Below, in pieces: positions 42,749-51,424 of a DNA stretch of 64,000 bases. Numbering within the stretch: the stretch's first letter is position 1; every line of letters starts with the position of its first letter. Origin of the DNA: Vampirovibrio sp041737375 (GTDB lineage: Bacteria; Cyanobacteriota; Vampirovibrionia; Vampirovibrionales; Vampirovibrionaceae); NCBI RefSeq assembly GCF_041737375.1, contig NZ_JBGSRV010000004.1, positions 1-64,000 of the forward strand, in the 5' to 3' direction. The notes under the pieces are model-generated. The model was given only the letters and a program-made list of their open reading frames with translations, was not told the origin of the DNA and did not search any database. Made by a program: the position numbers and the translations under genes.

Positions 42749-42773
42749 TTGACCAATTCCATCTATTGGTCAA
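42749..42773. promoter_or_regulatory. Candidate TetR operator of the RND operon
   Basis: TTGACCAAT, 7 bp, ATTGGTCAA: exact inverted repeat, 36 bp upstream of the TetR ATG. The dimensions suit a TetR dimer. Confidence 0.6.
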
Positions 42774-42934
42774 GAAAAACCGGACTCGTGAAAGGGTTAC
42801 TTTCAGCGAAATCCGGCGGGTCGTTGGTTAAAAAAATGGATAGGTTTGGGAGAGAATTTAAGAGATTGTTCATTCAGATACCCGGCACAAGCCAAAAAGT
42901 TTCAAACCGCTGTCAATAAATTTTCGAGACCCCT

Positions 42935-44527
42935 TTAATGACTGTCTATGGGCAATTCCGCCTTACTGCCCTTGCCCAGGAAAAATAAAAGGCCCAGAGA
43001 CAAGACAAACACCATGCCCATAAACCAGAAAATATCCGCATAAGAAAGCACCGCCGCTTGCTGACTTAACATGCCATCCATAATGGCCAGCGCCTGTTGT
43101 TTGGCCATGCCGATGGAAGTGCCCTGTTGCTGCAAGTGGTGAGCCATGCCTTCAATTTGAGCCCGAACCGCCGGATTGTAGAGGCTAATATGCTCGCTCA
43201 GCACGGAGCGGTGAAAGTTCTGGCGTTCGGCCAGCAAGGTGGTTAAAACCGCAATGCCAATACTGCCGCCAATTTGCCGGGTCAGGTTAAAAAACCCGCT
43301 GGCTGCGGCGATATCCTGCTTGGGAATGGGGCTGAGAGTGGCCAGGGTTAGGGGCATAAACATCAGCACCGTACCCGCCCCTCGCCAAATCAGGGGCCAG
43401 TAAAGGCTATCCTCGTTGGTGTTGGGGTTAATGCCCGCTAAATAAAACATGGTGAGCGCCAAAATAATGGAGCCTACGGCAATTAAAATCCGGTTGTCCA
43501 GTTTACGGCTCAGCTGAGCGCCCACCATCATAAACACAGCGGACGCAATGGCACCCGGCAACAACAGAAAGCCGGTTTTTTCGGCGTTATAATGCAGCAG
43601 GGTTTGGGCGAAAATGGGCAGGGCAAACAAGGCCCCATACAACCCCATTCCCAATAAAGCGGAAAACACGCTGCCCGCGGCCAACGAGCGATAGCGCAAC
43701 ACCCGCAAATCCACGGCCGGATGCTCCACGGTCAACTCTCGCCACACAAACAAAATGATGCCCACCACGCTCAGCACCGCCATTAGGGCAATAAAGGCAG
43801 AGGCAAACCAGTCCTCCTGATGCCCTTCTTCCAACATGGTTTGAAAACTGGACAGAGCCAGGGCCAAAAGCCCAATGCCCCACCAATCCACTTTGCGCTT
43901 GCGAACCTCCGGGTCAATTTTATCGGGGTAGAAAAAAATCAGGGCCGCAATGACCGCCAAAATCCCGAAGGGAATGTTAATAAAAAAGATCCACCGCCAG
44001 CCAATGGCATCCGTAATAAAACCGCCCAAAGTCGGCCCCAGCGCAGGCCCCACCATAACCCCCATGCCAAAAACAGCCTGCGCTATATTTTGTTGATGCG
44101 GTGGAAAGGTTTCAAAAATAATGGATTGCCCTTTGGCCAGCAAGCCGCCCCCTGCCAAGCCCTGCAACACTCTGGCCAAAATAAGCATGGGCAAGGTGGT
44201 GGCCATGCCGCATAAAACAGAAGCCAACGTAAATCCCACCAGACAAAAAATAAAATAGTTCTTCTTCCCAAAATAATCGCCCAACCAGGCACTCAGCGGA
44301 ATCATCACCACGTTGGCCACCGCATAACCCGTGACCACCCAGCCAATTTCAGACAGGGTCGCCCCCAGATTGCCCTGCATATCGGGCAAGGCCACGTTCA
44401 CAATGCTGGTATCAATCACCTCCAGCACCGCCCCAAGTGAGGCGGTAATGGCAATGGCCCACTTCCACCAGCCGGGACGTTCCTGAGACTGAGGCACTTC
44501 AGCAAAAGTAGTGGCGACTGTAGACAT
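42935..44527 (-). CDS. emrB: EmrB-type MFS multidrug exporter (DHA2, 14 helices)
   Basis: Drug:proton antiporter of the inner membrane, 530 residues. Fourteen helices are visible. Hallmarks are LEVIDTSIVNVALPDMQGNLG (motif D1) near 36, WLGDYFGKKNYF (motif A) near 80, the RVLQGLAGGGLL motif near 120, and GPALGPTLGGFI (motif C) near 158. An EmrA-type adaptor lies two genes upstream and a TolC-type channel three genes upstream, so a tripartite pump is expected. It is separated from the upstream TetR gene by 11 bp, consistent with one operon. Confidence 0.94.
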   Translation of the reverse strand: MSTVATTFAEVPQSQERPGWWKWAIAITASLGAVLEVIDTSIVNVALPDMQGNLGATLSEIGWVVTGYAVANVVMIPLSAWLGDYFGKKNYFIFCLVGFTLASVLCGMATTLPMLILARVLQGLAGGGLLAKGQSIIFETFPPHQQNIAQAVFGMGVMVGPALGPTLGGFITDAIGWRWIFFINIPFGILAVIAALIFFYPDKIDPEVRKRKVDWWGIGLLALALSSFQTMLEEGHQEDWFASAFIALMAVLSVVGIILFVWRELTVEHPAVDLRVLRYRSLAAGSVFSALLGMGLYGALFALPIFAQTLLHYNAEKTGFLLLPGAIASAVFMMVGAQLSRKLDNRILIAVGSIILALTMFYLAGINPNTNEDSLYWPLIWRGAGTVLMFMPLTLATLSPIPKQDIAAASGFFNLTRQIGGSIGIAVLTTLLAERQNFHRSVLSEHISLYNPAVRAQIEGMAHHLQQQGTSIGMAKQQALAIMDGMLSQQAAVLSYADIFWFMGMVFVLSLGLLFFLGKGSKAELPIDSH

Positions 44528-44538
44528 CCATGCAGTTC

Positions 44539-45177
44539 CTATTCTTGATTTTCGGGCTGTTGGGCGGGACTAATGCCCCGAATAAACACATCCAGAACCG
44601 TATCCAGATAGGCTTCCGGTGAAAAACCGGTTTCCACCATTTTGCGACGCAACATGCCCCCCATTAGCGAACTGACCAATACTTCCACGGTCTGCTCCGG
44701 GTCCAGATGGGGCAAAACCTGCCCGTTGTCCTGAGCCCGTTTTAAGTAATCAATCAATTTCAACCGAACGGGCTGCCAGGCGGTGCAGGCGATTTGTCTG
44801 GCCCCATCCGGCTGGCGGGTGCATTCCCCAATAAACATGCGGATAATCGGTTCTTTTTCAAACAAAACCGCATTAGAAACCCGTGCGTAATAGGTCAAAT
44901 CCTTTCGCAAATCCCCGTTGGACATCCCCGGGCCGGTCAGGGCCTCATCAATGGTATTGGCCGATTGCTCCACCACGGCTTTTAGCAACAGTTCCTTATT
45001 TTGAAAATGGCGAAATAGGGTGGTCTCGTTCACTTCTGCCACCCGAGCAATTTCACGGGTGGTAGCCCCTTTCACCCCCTGCTCGGCAAACACGGTGGAA
45101 GCCGCTTTCAAAATCCGCTCACGGGTGGTCAATTTTTCAGGAGGAGAAGCACCCTCAATCAAAGCATCGGCAGACAT
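44539..45177 (-). CDS. TetR-family repressor of the EmrAB operon
   Basis: 212 residues. The helix-turn-helix region (about 17-62) reads TTRERILKAASTVFAEQGVKG then ATTREIARVAEVNETTLFRHFQNKELLL, very typical of TetR. Its start codon overlaps the EmrA stop (TGATG), so the two are translationally coupled. The repressor sits between emrA and emrB, an unusual gene order. A palindrome upstream of the first gene of the operon (48036-48055) is the best operator candidate. Confidence 0.92.
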   Translation of the reverse strand: MSADALIEGASPPEKLTTRERILKAASTVFAEQGVKGATTREIARVAEVNETTLFRHFQNKELLLKAVVEQSANTIDEALTGPGMSNGDLRKDLTYYARVSNAVLFEKEPIIRMFIGECTRQPDGARQIACTAWQPVRLKLIDYLKRAQDNGQVLPHLDPEQTVEVLVSSLMGGMLRRKMVETGFSPEAYLDTVLDVFIRGISPAQQPENQE

Positions 45178-46469
45178 CAGGAGGCGGGTTTCCTTTGAGA
45201 CGGCTGGCTGACTTTAACCGAAACCACGGTAGACATGCCGGGAACCAGTAAATTCTCGTAACCCTTCACGCTGTCGGGTTTCAGCAAGATTTTTACCGGA
45301 ATGCGCTGCACAATTTTGGTGAAGTTGCCGGTGGCGTTTTCGGCAGGGAGCAAGGCAAATTGCGCCCCGGATGCCGGTGAAAAACTATTGACCACCCCCT
45401 CAAAATGATGGCTGGGAAAGGCGTCCACCTCAATTTCAACCGATTGACCGGGCCGCATCCGACTGAGCTGGGTTTCCTTATAATTGGCCACCACCCAAAC
45501 TTCCGGGCTGACCACCGCCATTAATAATTCACCCGGTTGCACCCGCTGGCCCACTTCCACCGATTTTTTGCCAATTTTGCCGGAAACCGGGGCCAGAATT
45601 CGGGTATAACCCACATTTAACTGCGCTTGACGCACCTCATCCTCGGCCATTTGAACCGAAGCCAGCGCCGCATCATACTGAGCCTTGACCACTGCCAGTT
45701 GAAGGGTTTGGGCCTGCGCCGACTGGGCAACCCCCTGGGATTGAGTCAATTTAGACACATTACCACTAACGCTGGATTGAGTTTGAGCCAAGCGGGCTTC
45801 TGCCTGCCGCAAATTGGCCTGAGCGGAATTTTGAGCGGCATCAGCGCCTTTCAAAGCAGTGAAAGCTGTTTCCAGTTGCTGAGCGGAAATAGCCTCCGGG
45901 TCTGCCCCTTTATAGCGGGCGTAATCCGATTGGGCCTTTTGGTACTGGACGGCTTGCTGCTCCAGCAAGTGCCTAGCCTGAGACACCGCAGCACGGGCCT
46001 CGGCCACCGCTTGCCTAGATTGGGCAATGGTGGACTGGGAAGCCCCCACCACGCCCTGAGCCTGAGTTACCTGAGAGGCCGCCTGCCGCTGGGTGTAAGC
46101 AATGTTGCTAAAAGCGGTTTTGGCCTGAGCCTTAGCGTTCAGCAAATGGCTCTGGGCCTGACTGAGCATCAAGGCGTAGTCCTGATTGTCAATCACCGCA
46201 ATCACATCGCCCTTTTGAACGGCCTGATCATCCTCCACCAGAACCTGGGCAATGGTACCCGCTACCCGAGGGGCCACCGGATGCACATGCCCCACCAGAG
46301 TGGCGTTATCGGTTTTTTCAAACTGGCTGGCCTGCCACAACCAAAGCAAAGCACCCAAGGCCACCGCAATCACCACGCCCACCAGTATCAAAAATGACTT
46401 ATTGGTGGCTAAGGCTTGACCCGAAAAGGCGTTGGGCGGCTTGGGGAGGGGTTCGGTAATCTCTGACAT
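45177..46469 (-). CDS. emrA: EmrA-type adaptor (HlyD/MFP family)
   Basis: Periplasmic adaptor for the MFS pump, 430 residues. The N-terminal anchor helix (SFLILVGVVIAVALGALLWLW, about 25-45) is followed by the lipoyl half (VGHVHPVAPRVAGTIAQVLV, then VKKGDVIAVID-like VQKGDVIAVIDNQ). A long Gln/Ala-rich coiled-coil hairpin (about 85-265) leads to the second lipoyl half (NVGYTRILAPVSGKIGKKSV) and the barrel with VNSFSPASGAQFALLPAENATGNF then KIVQRIPVKI, a stretch diagnostic of EmrA. It is 78 bp after the TolC-like gene and overlaps the TetR start by one base. Confidence 0.95.
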   Translation of the reverse strand: MSEITEPLPKPPNAFSGQALATNKSFLILVGVVIAVALGALLWLWQASQFEKTDNATLVGHVHPVAPRVAGTIAQVLVEDDQAVQKGDVIAVIDNQDYALMLSQAQSHLLNAKAQAKTAFSNIAYTQRQAASQVTQAQGVVGASQSTIAQSRQAVAEARAAVSQARHLLEQQAVQYQKAQSDYARYKGADPEAISAQQLETAFTALKGADAAQNSAQANLRQAEARLAQTQSSVSGNVSKLTQSQGVAQSAQAQTLQLAVVKAQYDAALASVQMAEDEVRQAQLNVGYTRILAPVSGKIGKKSVEVGQRVQPGELLMAVVSPEVWVVANYKETQLSRMRPGQSVEIEVDAFPSHHFEGVVNSFSPASGAQFALLPAENATGNFTKIVQRIPVKILLKPDSVKGYENLLVPGMSTVVSVKVSQPSQRKPAS

Positions 46470-46547
46470 CAGCTTGGGGATCCTTTAATCGTGCCTAAAA
46501 AAGAATAAAACATAATAAAGAGGTAAAATCAGGGAACGGTGAAGGGG

Positions 46548-47978
46548 TTAGTATCCGCCCCCCAGTGCTTTGTAAAGGCTAATGGTGGCAATGGCCGTAT
46601 CGGCTTTACTGCGAATGGCACTTTGCCGGTAACGCATTTGCTCGCTTTCGGCCTGCAACACATCCAGCTTGGGAACCAGCCCCTGCTGGAATCGGCTATC
46701 CGTCAATCGCAAACTGTTTTCAGTCAAAACCAGTTGTTGATTGCTGCTGTTCAAGCCATCATAGCCCGTCTTCAAGGTAGACAGACTATCCTCCACATCT
46801 TTCATGGCCATCAAAATTACTTGTCGGTAAGTTTCCAGCGCTTCTTTCTGCTTGGCCTTGCGATAATTCAGCTCGGCTTTCAGCTTGCCGCCCTGAAAAA
46901 TGGGCTGACTCAGGGCCAAAGACTGCATATTAAACACATTGCCCCAATCCCAGAGGTTTCTAAAACCCAGCGCCCCGGCACCCACCATGGCCCCCAGATT
47001 CACGCTGGGCAGAAACGCTTTGCGAGCCACTCGCACATCAATACGGCTGCTTTCCAGCATTTTTTCCTGAGCCAGCACATCCGGGCGACGGGTTAACAGC
47101 TCCCCCGGAGAACCCACTTCGGTTTCCAGCGGCAAACTCAACGCTTCCAGCGTGGCACGAGGCAGTTGAGCGGCGCTGGCAGGTGGGGAGCCGGTTAAAA
47201 TAGAAAGTTGGTGCGCGAAAACCGCTTGCTGCTGCCTGAAGCTGGCCAAATTCATCTCCGATTCGGCAGCGTCTCGCTGGGCCAGCAACACGGCATCCAA
47301 ACTCAGCAAACCGGCCTGATGCTGAGAAGCTTTCAATGTCGCCACCCGTTGCAACAAGCCCAGGTTCTTTTGCTGAGACTCGATCAGGGCATCCATTCTC
47401 AACAGGTTAAAATAAGCGGAAGCCACGTCCCCCACCACCGTGTTCAGAACGGCATGGCTCTGCAACTCGGCGGATTCTGCCTGTCGCCTGCTGGAACGAA
47501 TGATGTCCAGGTTCTTGCCCCATAAATCCAGCTCGTAAGCGGCTTGCAAGGGCAGATTGTAAAGCCGTAAGGGGGTTTCTAACGGCAAAGCGCCTTTAAC
47601 GTTATCGGGCAAGGCAATGCGGTAGGCCGAGGGGCTCAGGGTAACGCTGGGTAGTTCTTTTGAAAAAGCTTGGGCCGTCAAGGCTCGGGATTGGGCCACG
47701 GTTTGCAGGGAAGCGTTCAAGGTGGGGTTGTTCTGCAAGGCCGCATGAATGTAGGTGTCCAAATGCGGATCCTGAAATTTTTGCCACCACTGGCGATCCG
47801 GGAAGCCCCCAATCAAAACGGTTCCCGGTTCAGCGGCATCTGGTTGGGAAACCTCGTTCCAGCTTTTGGAAACCTGAATCGCGGCCTGTTTCACGTCCGC
47901 TAAAGCCGTAAGCGATGTTGCGTTGCTGTAACAAGCCAAGAATGTGAGGGCCACGATGATTTTCAGATTGGGTTTCAT
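46548..47978 (-). CDS. TolC/NodT-type outer-membrane efflux channel
   Basis: Outer-membrane factor, 476 residues, that forms the exit duct of tripartite pumps. A signal-peptide-like N-terminus (IVALTFLACYSNATSLTALA, about 8-27) contains a Cys at 16, but the sequence is not a clean lipobox. Two OEP repeats follow: about 75-270 (HAALQNNPTLNASLQTVAQ, YELDLWGKN) and 280-470 (RRPDVLAQEKMLESSRIDVRVARKAFLPS split by LGAMVGAG). RRPDV, YELDLWG and PIFQGGKLKAEL are typical of the NodT/OprM branch. It is the first gene of the TolC-EmrA-TetR-EmrB operon and probably also serves the RND pump, which has no channel of its own. Confidence 0.93.
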   Translation of the reverse strand: MKPNLKIIVALTFLACYSNATSLTALADVKQAAIQVSKSWNEVSQPDAAEPGTVLIGGFPDRQWWQKFQDPHLDTYIHAALQNNPTLNASLQTVAQSRALTAQAFSKELPSVTLSPSAYRIALPDNVKGALPLETPLRLYNLPLQAAYELDLWGKNLDIIRSSRRQAESAELQSHAVLNTVVGDVASAYFNLLRMDALIESQQKNLGLLQRVATLKASQHQAGLLSLDAVLLAQRDAAESEMNLASFRQQQAVFAHQLSILTGSPPASAAQLPRATLEALSLPLETEVGSPGELLTRRPDVLAQEKMLESSRIDVRVARKAFLPSVNLGAMVGAGALGFRNLWDWGNVFNMQSLALSQPIFQGGKLKAELNYRKAKQKEALETYRQVILMAMKDVEDSLSTLKTGYDGLNSSNQQLVLTENSLRLTDSRFQQGLVPKLDVLQAESEQMRYRQSAIRSKADTAIATISLYKALGGGY

Positions 47979-48352
47979 AACCCCTCATTTCAAACAGTAA
48001 TGATTTGAAATCACTATAAATGCGGCTTTAAACCCATGCAAGCGTGTACTTGCATTTATTTGAAAAACAGTGGGGCGCACCGTGCTTAGAACGACTCTGC
48101 AAGGTAGAACTTGGCTATTTTTGAGTGACAAGAGAGGGGAGTCAAGCCTCCATGCAGAATAAAAAAGAAAAAAAGCAGTCAGGGCAAGCCTGTCACCCTG
48201 CCCATTCATCAGTTCACCCCCCTCCTAAACAAGTTCATCCCTTCTGCCATCAAACTTGCGGTTTCAAAGTCGCATCCCCTCCGGGGGGTTGGCTTATGGA
48301 GCAGGTCTGTTTCAGATAATGTAAACGGGTCCCTTTAAAAAAGTTTTAATCA
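47979..48352. other. Divergent control region of the efflux operon and the SCCG cassette
   Basis: 374 bp. Contains a palindrome (48036-48055) near the efflux operon start and a shorter TGATTTGAAATCA palindrome at 48001-48013. GC-rich hairpin-like CCCCTCCGGGGGG lies near 48278. No credible ORF is seen. Confidence 0.5.
48036..48055. promoter_or_regulatory. Candidate TetR operator of the EmrAB operon
   Basis: ATGCAAG, 6 bp, CTTGCAT: exact inverted repeat 58 bp upstream of the TolC-like gene that starts the operon containing a TetR gene. Confidence 0.5.
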
Positions 48353-49213
48353 ATGACCACCTCGCTGCAGAACTATCCTCTCCCCGGCCTGCTACCCAGC
48401 AGGGGGATGCCTCCTGTGGTCAAAACCCTGCCTGCTTTTTCGGCCCAATTTTCAGTCCAAAATCCAGCTTTGGCCCAGAACCTGACGCCCCCAAACCGCC
48501 CTCCCATTGAAGCTGGACATTTGGCCACAGCGGGGCTGCTTTTCACCTTGGGGCTGGCCACCCATCATCTTCCGGGAAAAGCCCTTAAGCCGGAAACCTT
48601 CAAGTTTTTTTTACCGCCCGACTGGAAAAGCTGGGCGAGAGTAGGGCTGGGCGTTGCCACCGTGGGCCAGCTGAATCAGGGCATGAACTGGAAACCACCC
48701 GCCTGGCTAACCGGGATAGAATCGGCGGCGGTGATTACCCCCATGGCTTTGCGTTTCTCCAAAGCCTCCGGGCTGACCGTGTTGCTGGTGGCACCGCTGG
48801 TGGCAGGCATTGTGCAAACCAGCCAATGGGCCAATCAGGCCTTTGTGAAAGACTTAAAGCAACAATTGAAGGTGCCGGAACCCCTATCCCGTCTGATGAT
48901 CTCTTTAACCGTAGGAGGGCTAGGCATTCTGGGGTCCCTTCTGTTTCATCGACAAATTCGCAATTTGCCCGTGGAAAAGCTGCCCCTCAAGCAATATCCA
49001 TCCCTGCAAAAGCGGGCGGAAGCGCTGAAAAAAAATCTGACTGAAATACTAGGCCCCAGCATGATGTTGCGAACTTGCCCTCGAGGCTGCTCACCAAGTA
49101 TTATTTGCCTGAGCGAGATTGGCGAAATAGTGGGAGGCATGTGGCACTGGTTTCAAGGCCAAACGCACGCCACCAACAATTCGCCCCACCCAATCCCAAC
49201 CCAAAGGAGGTGA
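48353..49213 (+). CDS. Unknown membrane protein upstream of SCCG peptides
   Basis: 286 residues, not recognised. An extended Pro-rich N-terminus (about 1-55: LPGLLPSRGMPPVVKTLPAF) is followed by hydrophobic segments near 56-76 (AGHLATAGLLFTLGLATHHL), 95-110, 140-160 (LTVLLVAPLVAGIVQ) and 185-205 (MISLTVGGLGILGSLLF). The C-terminal part contains a Cys cluster (RTCPRGCSPSIIC, about 240-252). No transporter or enzyme motif is apparent. Its stop codon lies inside the Shine-Dalgarno of the next small gene, so translation is coupled. It might anchor, export or modify the small SCCG proteins; that is inference. Confidence 0.7.
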   Translation: MTTSLQNYPLPGLLPSRGMPPVVKTLPAFSAQFSVQNPALAQNLTPPNRPPIEAGHLATAGLLFTLGLATHHLPGKALKPETFKFFLPPDWKSWARVGLGVATVGQLNQGMNWKPPAWLTGIESAAVITPMALRFSKASGLTVLLVAPLVAGIVQTSQWANQAFVKDLKQQLKVPEPLSRLMISLTVGGLGILGSLLFHRQIRNLPVEKLPLKQYPSLQKRAEALKKNLTEILGPSMMLRTCPRGCSPSIICLSEIGEIVGGMWHWFQGQTHATNNSPHPIPTQRR

Positions 49214-49214
49214 T
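49203..49214 (+). promoter_or_regulatory. Full-length Shine-Dalgarno
   Basis: AAAGGAGGTGAT complements the entire 3'-end anti-SD of 16S rRNA (12 nt), 6 bp before the ATG at 49221. It overlaps the stop codon of the upstream gene and predicts strong initiation. Confidence 0.8.
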
Positions 49215-49220
49215 TAAACA

Positions 49221-49385
49221 ATGAACGTCCAATTTAAAGGCGCAACCAACCCCATGTTGGCATTGCAACAAAAAAAGGCGGCCCAGCAAAAACAGGCTGG
49301 CCAAACCGTGAAACTCATGGATCAGCCCAAAGCGGATACTTTCCAAAAGAAAGCCCCCCAGTTTGGCGCAAGCTGCTGCGGTTAA
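49221..49385 (+). CDS. 54-aa small protein with C-terminal FGASCCG
   Basis: Small basic protein starting MNVQFKGATNPMLALQQKK, then Gln/Lys/Ala-rich, ending APQFGASCCG. The only two cysteines are adjacent at residues 52 and 53 in the penultimate positions. Its full 12-nt Shine-Dalgarno predicts high expression. The same motif, written FAGSCCGG, recurs in the next gene. Paired C-terminal cysteines could bind metal, form disulphides, be lipidated or be processed like a modified peptide; none of this is shown. Too short for default gene callers, but the start signal is hard to dismiss. Confidence 0.72.
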   Translation: MNVQFKGATNPMLALQQKKAAQQKQAGQTVKLMDQPKADTFQKKAPQFGASCCG

Positions 49386-49512
49386 TCCTTTTTACGGTTA
49401 TGCAACCCGCTGAAAAACCAACCATATTCAGCGAGTTCCTACGTTGGGTATCGGGGTCGCCTCAATTGCGGCCCCGATACGCTTCACCCCAATAACGGAG
49501 TCCATCATCCCG

Positions 49513-49818
49513 GTGCTTACAGTCAATTTGGGTTTCCAGCCCCCTTTTAAGACAAACCCCAACGCTCAAACCCGGCAGAATGAGGCCCATTTTGCCGGAT
49601 CTTGCTGCGGCGGCAAGAAAAAACAGCCCGTATCCGCCCCTGCCAACCACGAAACAAAAATCTCTAAAAGCGAGCCAGTTCATCAGCCCAGCGCTTCCGC
49701 AAAACAAACACCCCTTCCTTTTTGGCAAAAAATGCGAGGCCAAATCAAGGAATGGTTCCAGCAATTTTTCTCCATTTTAAAAACGGATTTAAAAGCGCTA
49801 TTTATGAGCAAAAAATAG
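49513..49818 (+). CDS. Small protein with internal SCCGG motif
   Basis: About 101 residues from a GTG at 49513 (GGAG about 12 bp upstream). The frame is open from a TTG at 49444 and no in-frame ATG exists, so the start is uncertain. From the GTG it reads MLTVNLGFQPPFKTNPNAQ, then HFAGSCCGGKKKQ (about 30-42), a Ser/Pro/Lys-rich linker, and a C-terminal amphipathic region (FWQKMRGQIKEWFQQFFSIL). The F-x-x-SCCG motif and the TNP near the start echo the 54-aa protein upstream, suggesting distant paralogues, here with a fused C-terminal helix. Function unknown. Confidence 0.6.
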   Translation: MLTVNLGFQPPFKTNPNAQTRQNEAHFAGSCCGGKKKQPVSAPANHETKISKSEPVHQPSASAKQTPLPFWQKMRGQIKEWFQQFFSILKTDLKALFMSKK

Positions 49819-49869
49819 CCAGCATCCTAAACATAAGACGACTCAATATGAGACGAGGGCAAAAGTCAT

Positions 49870-50784
49870 CTATTTTTTAATGAGAGCGGCTGCACCACCC
49901 TCCCCCACCGGGTTAAAGTCCTCAGCCCAAATGCCCTTGAGCTTCGGTTTGCCACTGTACAGAAAAAATCGCTCAAACAAATTCGCCTGATACAAACTGT
50001 CAACCGTGACGGTTTGAACCGTACCGGGCGGGTTGAGTTCCTCCCAGTCCACATCAGCCTTTCGCTTCAGGACCAGCCGGGTTAAAAATTTGGGACGCAC
50101 GGTCTTCACCCCGTAGTGCCCCCGCATGGCCTGAATCAGGGTGGGAACATCGCTGCTGTTGTTTTGGGCGGCATACAGCTGGAGAACCACCCATTTGGTG
50201 CAATTAAAGCTAATGGGGCTTTGGATGGGCGCCACCAGATTATAACGGTGATGGGGAGGCAGCAGGGATTCAAAGGGTTCGGCGTAAAAACGCTGCAACA
50301 TGCGGGCTTGCAAAGCAGGGGTGGGAATTAATAGCAACGCTTCCGGGTAGTTACTGCGCTGGCCGTAGAAAAAATCCTTCAGGCTTTGCCGCCACAAGCG
50401 GGCGGTTTTCCGGCCAGTTTCCGGGTTGGAATATAAACTGTACGTCATCCACTCTCCGCTGGTGGGATCCTGAAAAACAAAGCCGGAATGGGTCATGCCG
50501 GTGCGATCAAACAAGCGGGTCACATAAGCGCCTTGTCGGGCCACCACACCAACTTGGGCATGATTAGCCCGTAAGGTTTGAATGGTCCAGCTGGACATGG
50601 CCTCGGCCAAGGCCAATTTTTTGGGATTTCCCCATTGAAAGGGCTTGACCGGCAAGGAGGCGAATGAGTCGCCATGGGTCTGATGAGCGCTGATACCAGG
50701 ATCCATTGCCCAGCTGTTGTTGCCAGCCCACCCAAAGCAAAGCAGCAACAAGCAAACTAGCCATCGTGTTTTCAAGTTAAACAT
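49870..50784 (-). CDS. Exported DUF2145-like protein
   Basis: About 304 residues from the ATG at 50784, preferred because GAGAG precedes it and a clean signal peptide starts there (MFNLKTRWLVCLLLLCFGW ... SWAMDP); the frame is open to 50856. The order RTGMTHSGFVFQD, then WRQSLKDFFYGQ, then EALLLIPTPALQARML, RYNLVAPI and FNCTKWVVLQL resembles the DUF2145 family. There, a His and a Cys in these positions suggest a papain/NlpC-like hydrolase fold. Catalysis is not established. The family call is from memory of its motifs. Confidence 0.65.
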   Translation of the reverse strand: MFNLKTRWLVCLLLLCFGWAGNNSWAMDPGISAHQTHGDSFASLPVKPFQWGNPKKLALAEAMSSWTIQTLRANHAQVGVVARQGAYVTRLFDRTGMTHSGFVFQDPTSGEWMTYSLYSNPETGRKTARLWRQSLKDFFYGQRSNYPEALLLIPTPALQARMLQRFYAEPFESLLPPHHRYNLVAPIQSPISFNCTKWVVLQLYAAQNNSSDVPTLIQAMRGHYGVKTVRPKFLTRLVLKRKADVDWEELNPPGTVQTVTVDSLYQANLFERFFLYSGKPKLKGIWAEDFNPVGEGGAAALIKK

Positions 50785-50973
50785 AGCGCTCTCAAAATTT
50801 TGGAACCAAAAACAAGCCAAATGGCAGTCAACATACGCTGCCAAAATCAAAACCACTGTATCATAATTGGGTTAGAGAGAGCCGTAAGCAAGCAAACGGG
50901 TGTTTCCCGGCAAACCATTTCAAGATATAGTAGAAATCCTTAACCGATGCTTATTTATCAGGAATTGAAACTC

Positions 50974-51123
50974 ATGATTTCCTTTTCAGGGCTTTTCTCA
51001 GGGGGCTGGGCCAATACCAATGGTGGGGAACAAAACCGGTTCTGGCGCTCAGTTCTGTCTGGATTTCGCACTTTTTTACCACTCACAGAATCCGGGGATA
51101 CTTTTACACGATCCAATCCATAG
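50974..51123 (+). CDS. Possible 49-aa small protein
   Basis: Short frame beginning MISFSGLFSGGWANTNGG and ending FTRSNP. AGGA lies about 10 bp before the ATG. No homologue is recognised. The opening ISFSG loosely resembles the VQFKG opening of the 54-aa protein at 49221. Could be chance. Confidence 0.3.
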   Translation: MISFSGLFSGGWANTNGGEQNRFWRSVLSGFRTFLPLTESGDTFTRSNP

Positions 51124-51424
51124 CCCTGTGCCAAGGATGCCTGCCGCTTGAGCTATGTGTAGCCTGTGGCTCTATAGAGGGAGTGAGAAATTAGTCGATT
51201 CGGGAATAGCCGATATACCGGATTCGATGGCAAAATAGTGAAGACATTCAAAGTGCTTTTCAACTTTGAATATTGCTTTATTGACTGGCTGTAGAGTGGT
51301 GGCCCTGCTTTTACCCCCATTCAAACTCCATAATGCCGTTCAGGCCAAATCCAGAGGTAGCCATTCAGGGCTTACTGAATCACCTTCAACATCCTGTATT
51401 AGTCCGATAAGGGGAGATTCCATC
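51124..51424. other. Intergenic region, no gene seen
   Basis: 301 bp before the 112-aa gene. A GCCGATAT at 51209-51216 resembles a sigma-28 -10 box about 210 bp before the start codon, as in the flagellins, but the -35 position (AATTAGTC) does not match. Confidence 0.4.

Noticed and set aside
51189..51216. Sigma-28 promoter before the 112-aa gene
   Set aside because: GCCGATAT and the 210-bp distance fit, but the -35 position reads AATTAGTC with no resemblance to TAAAGTTT.
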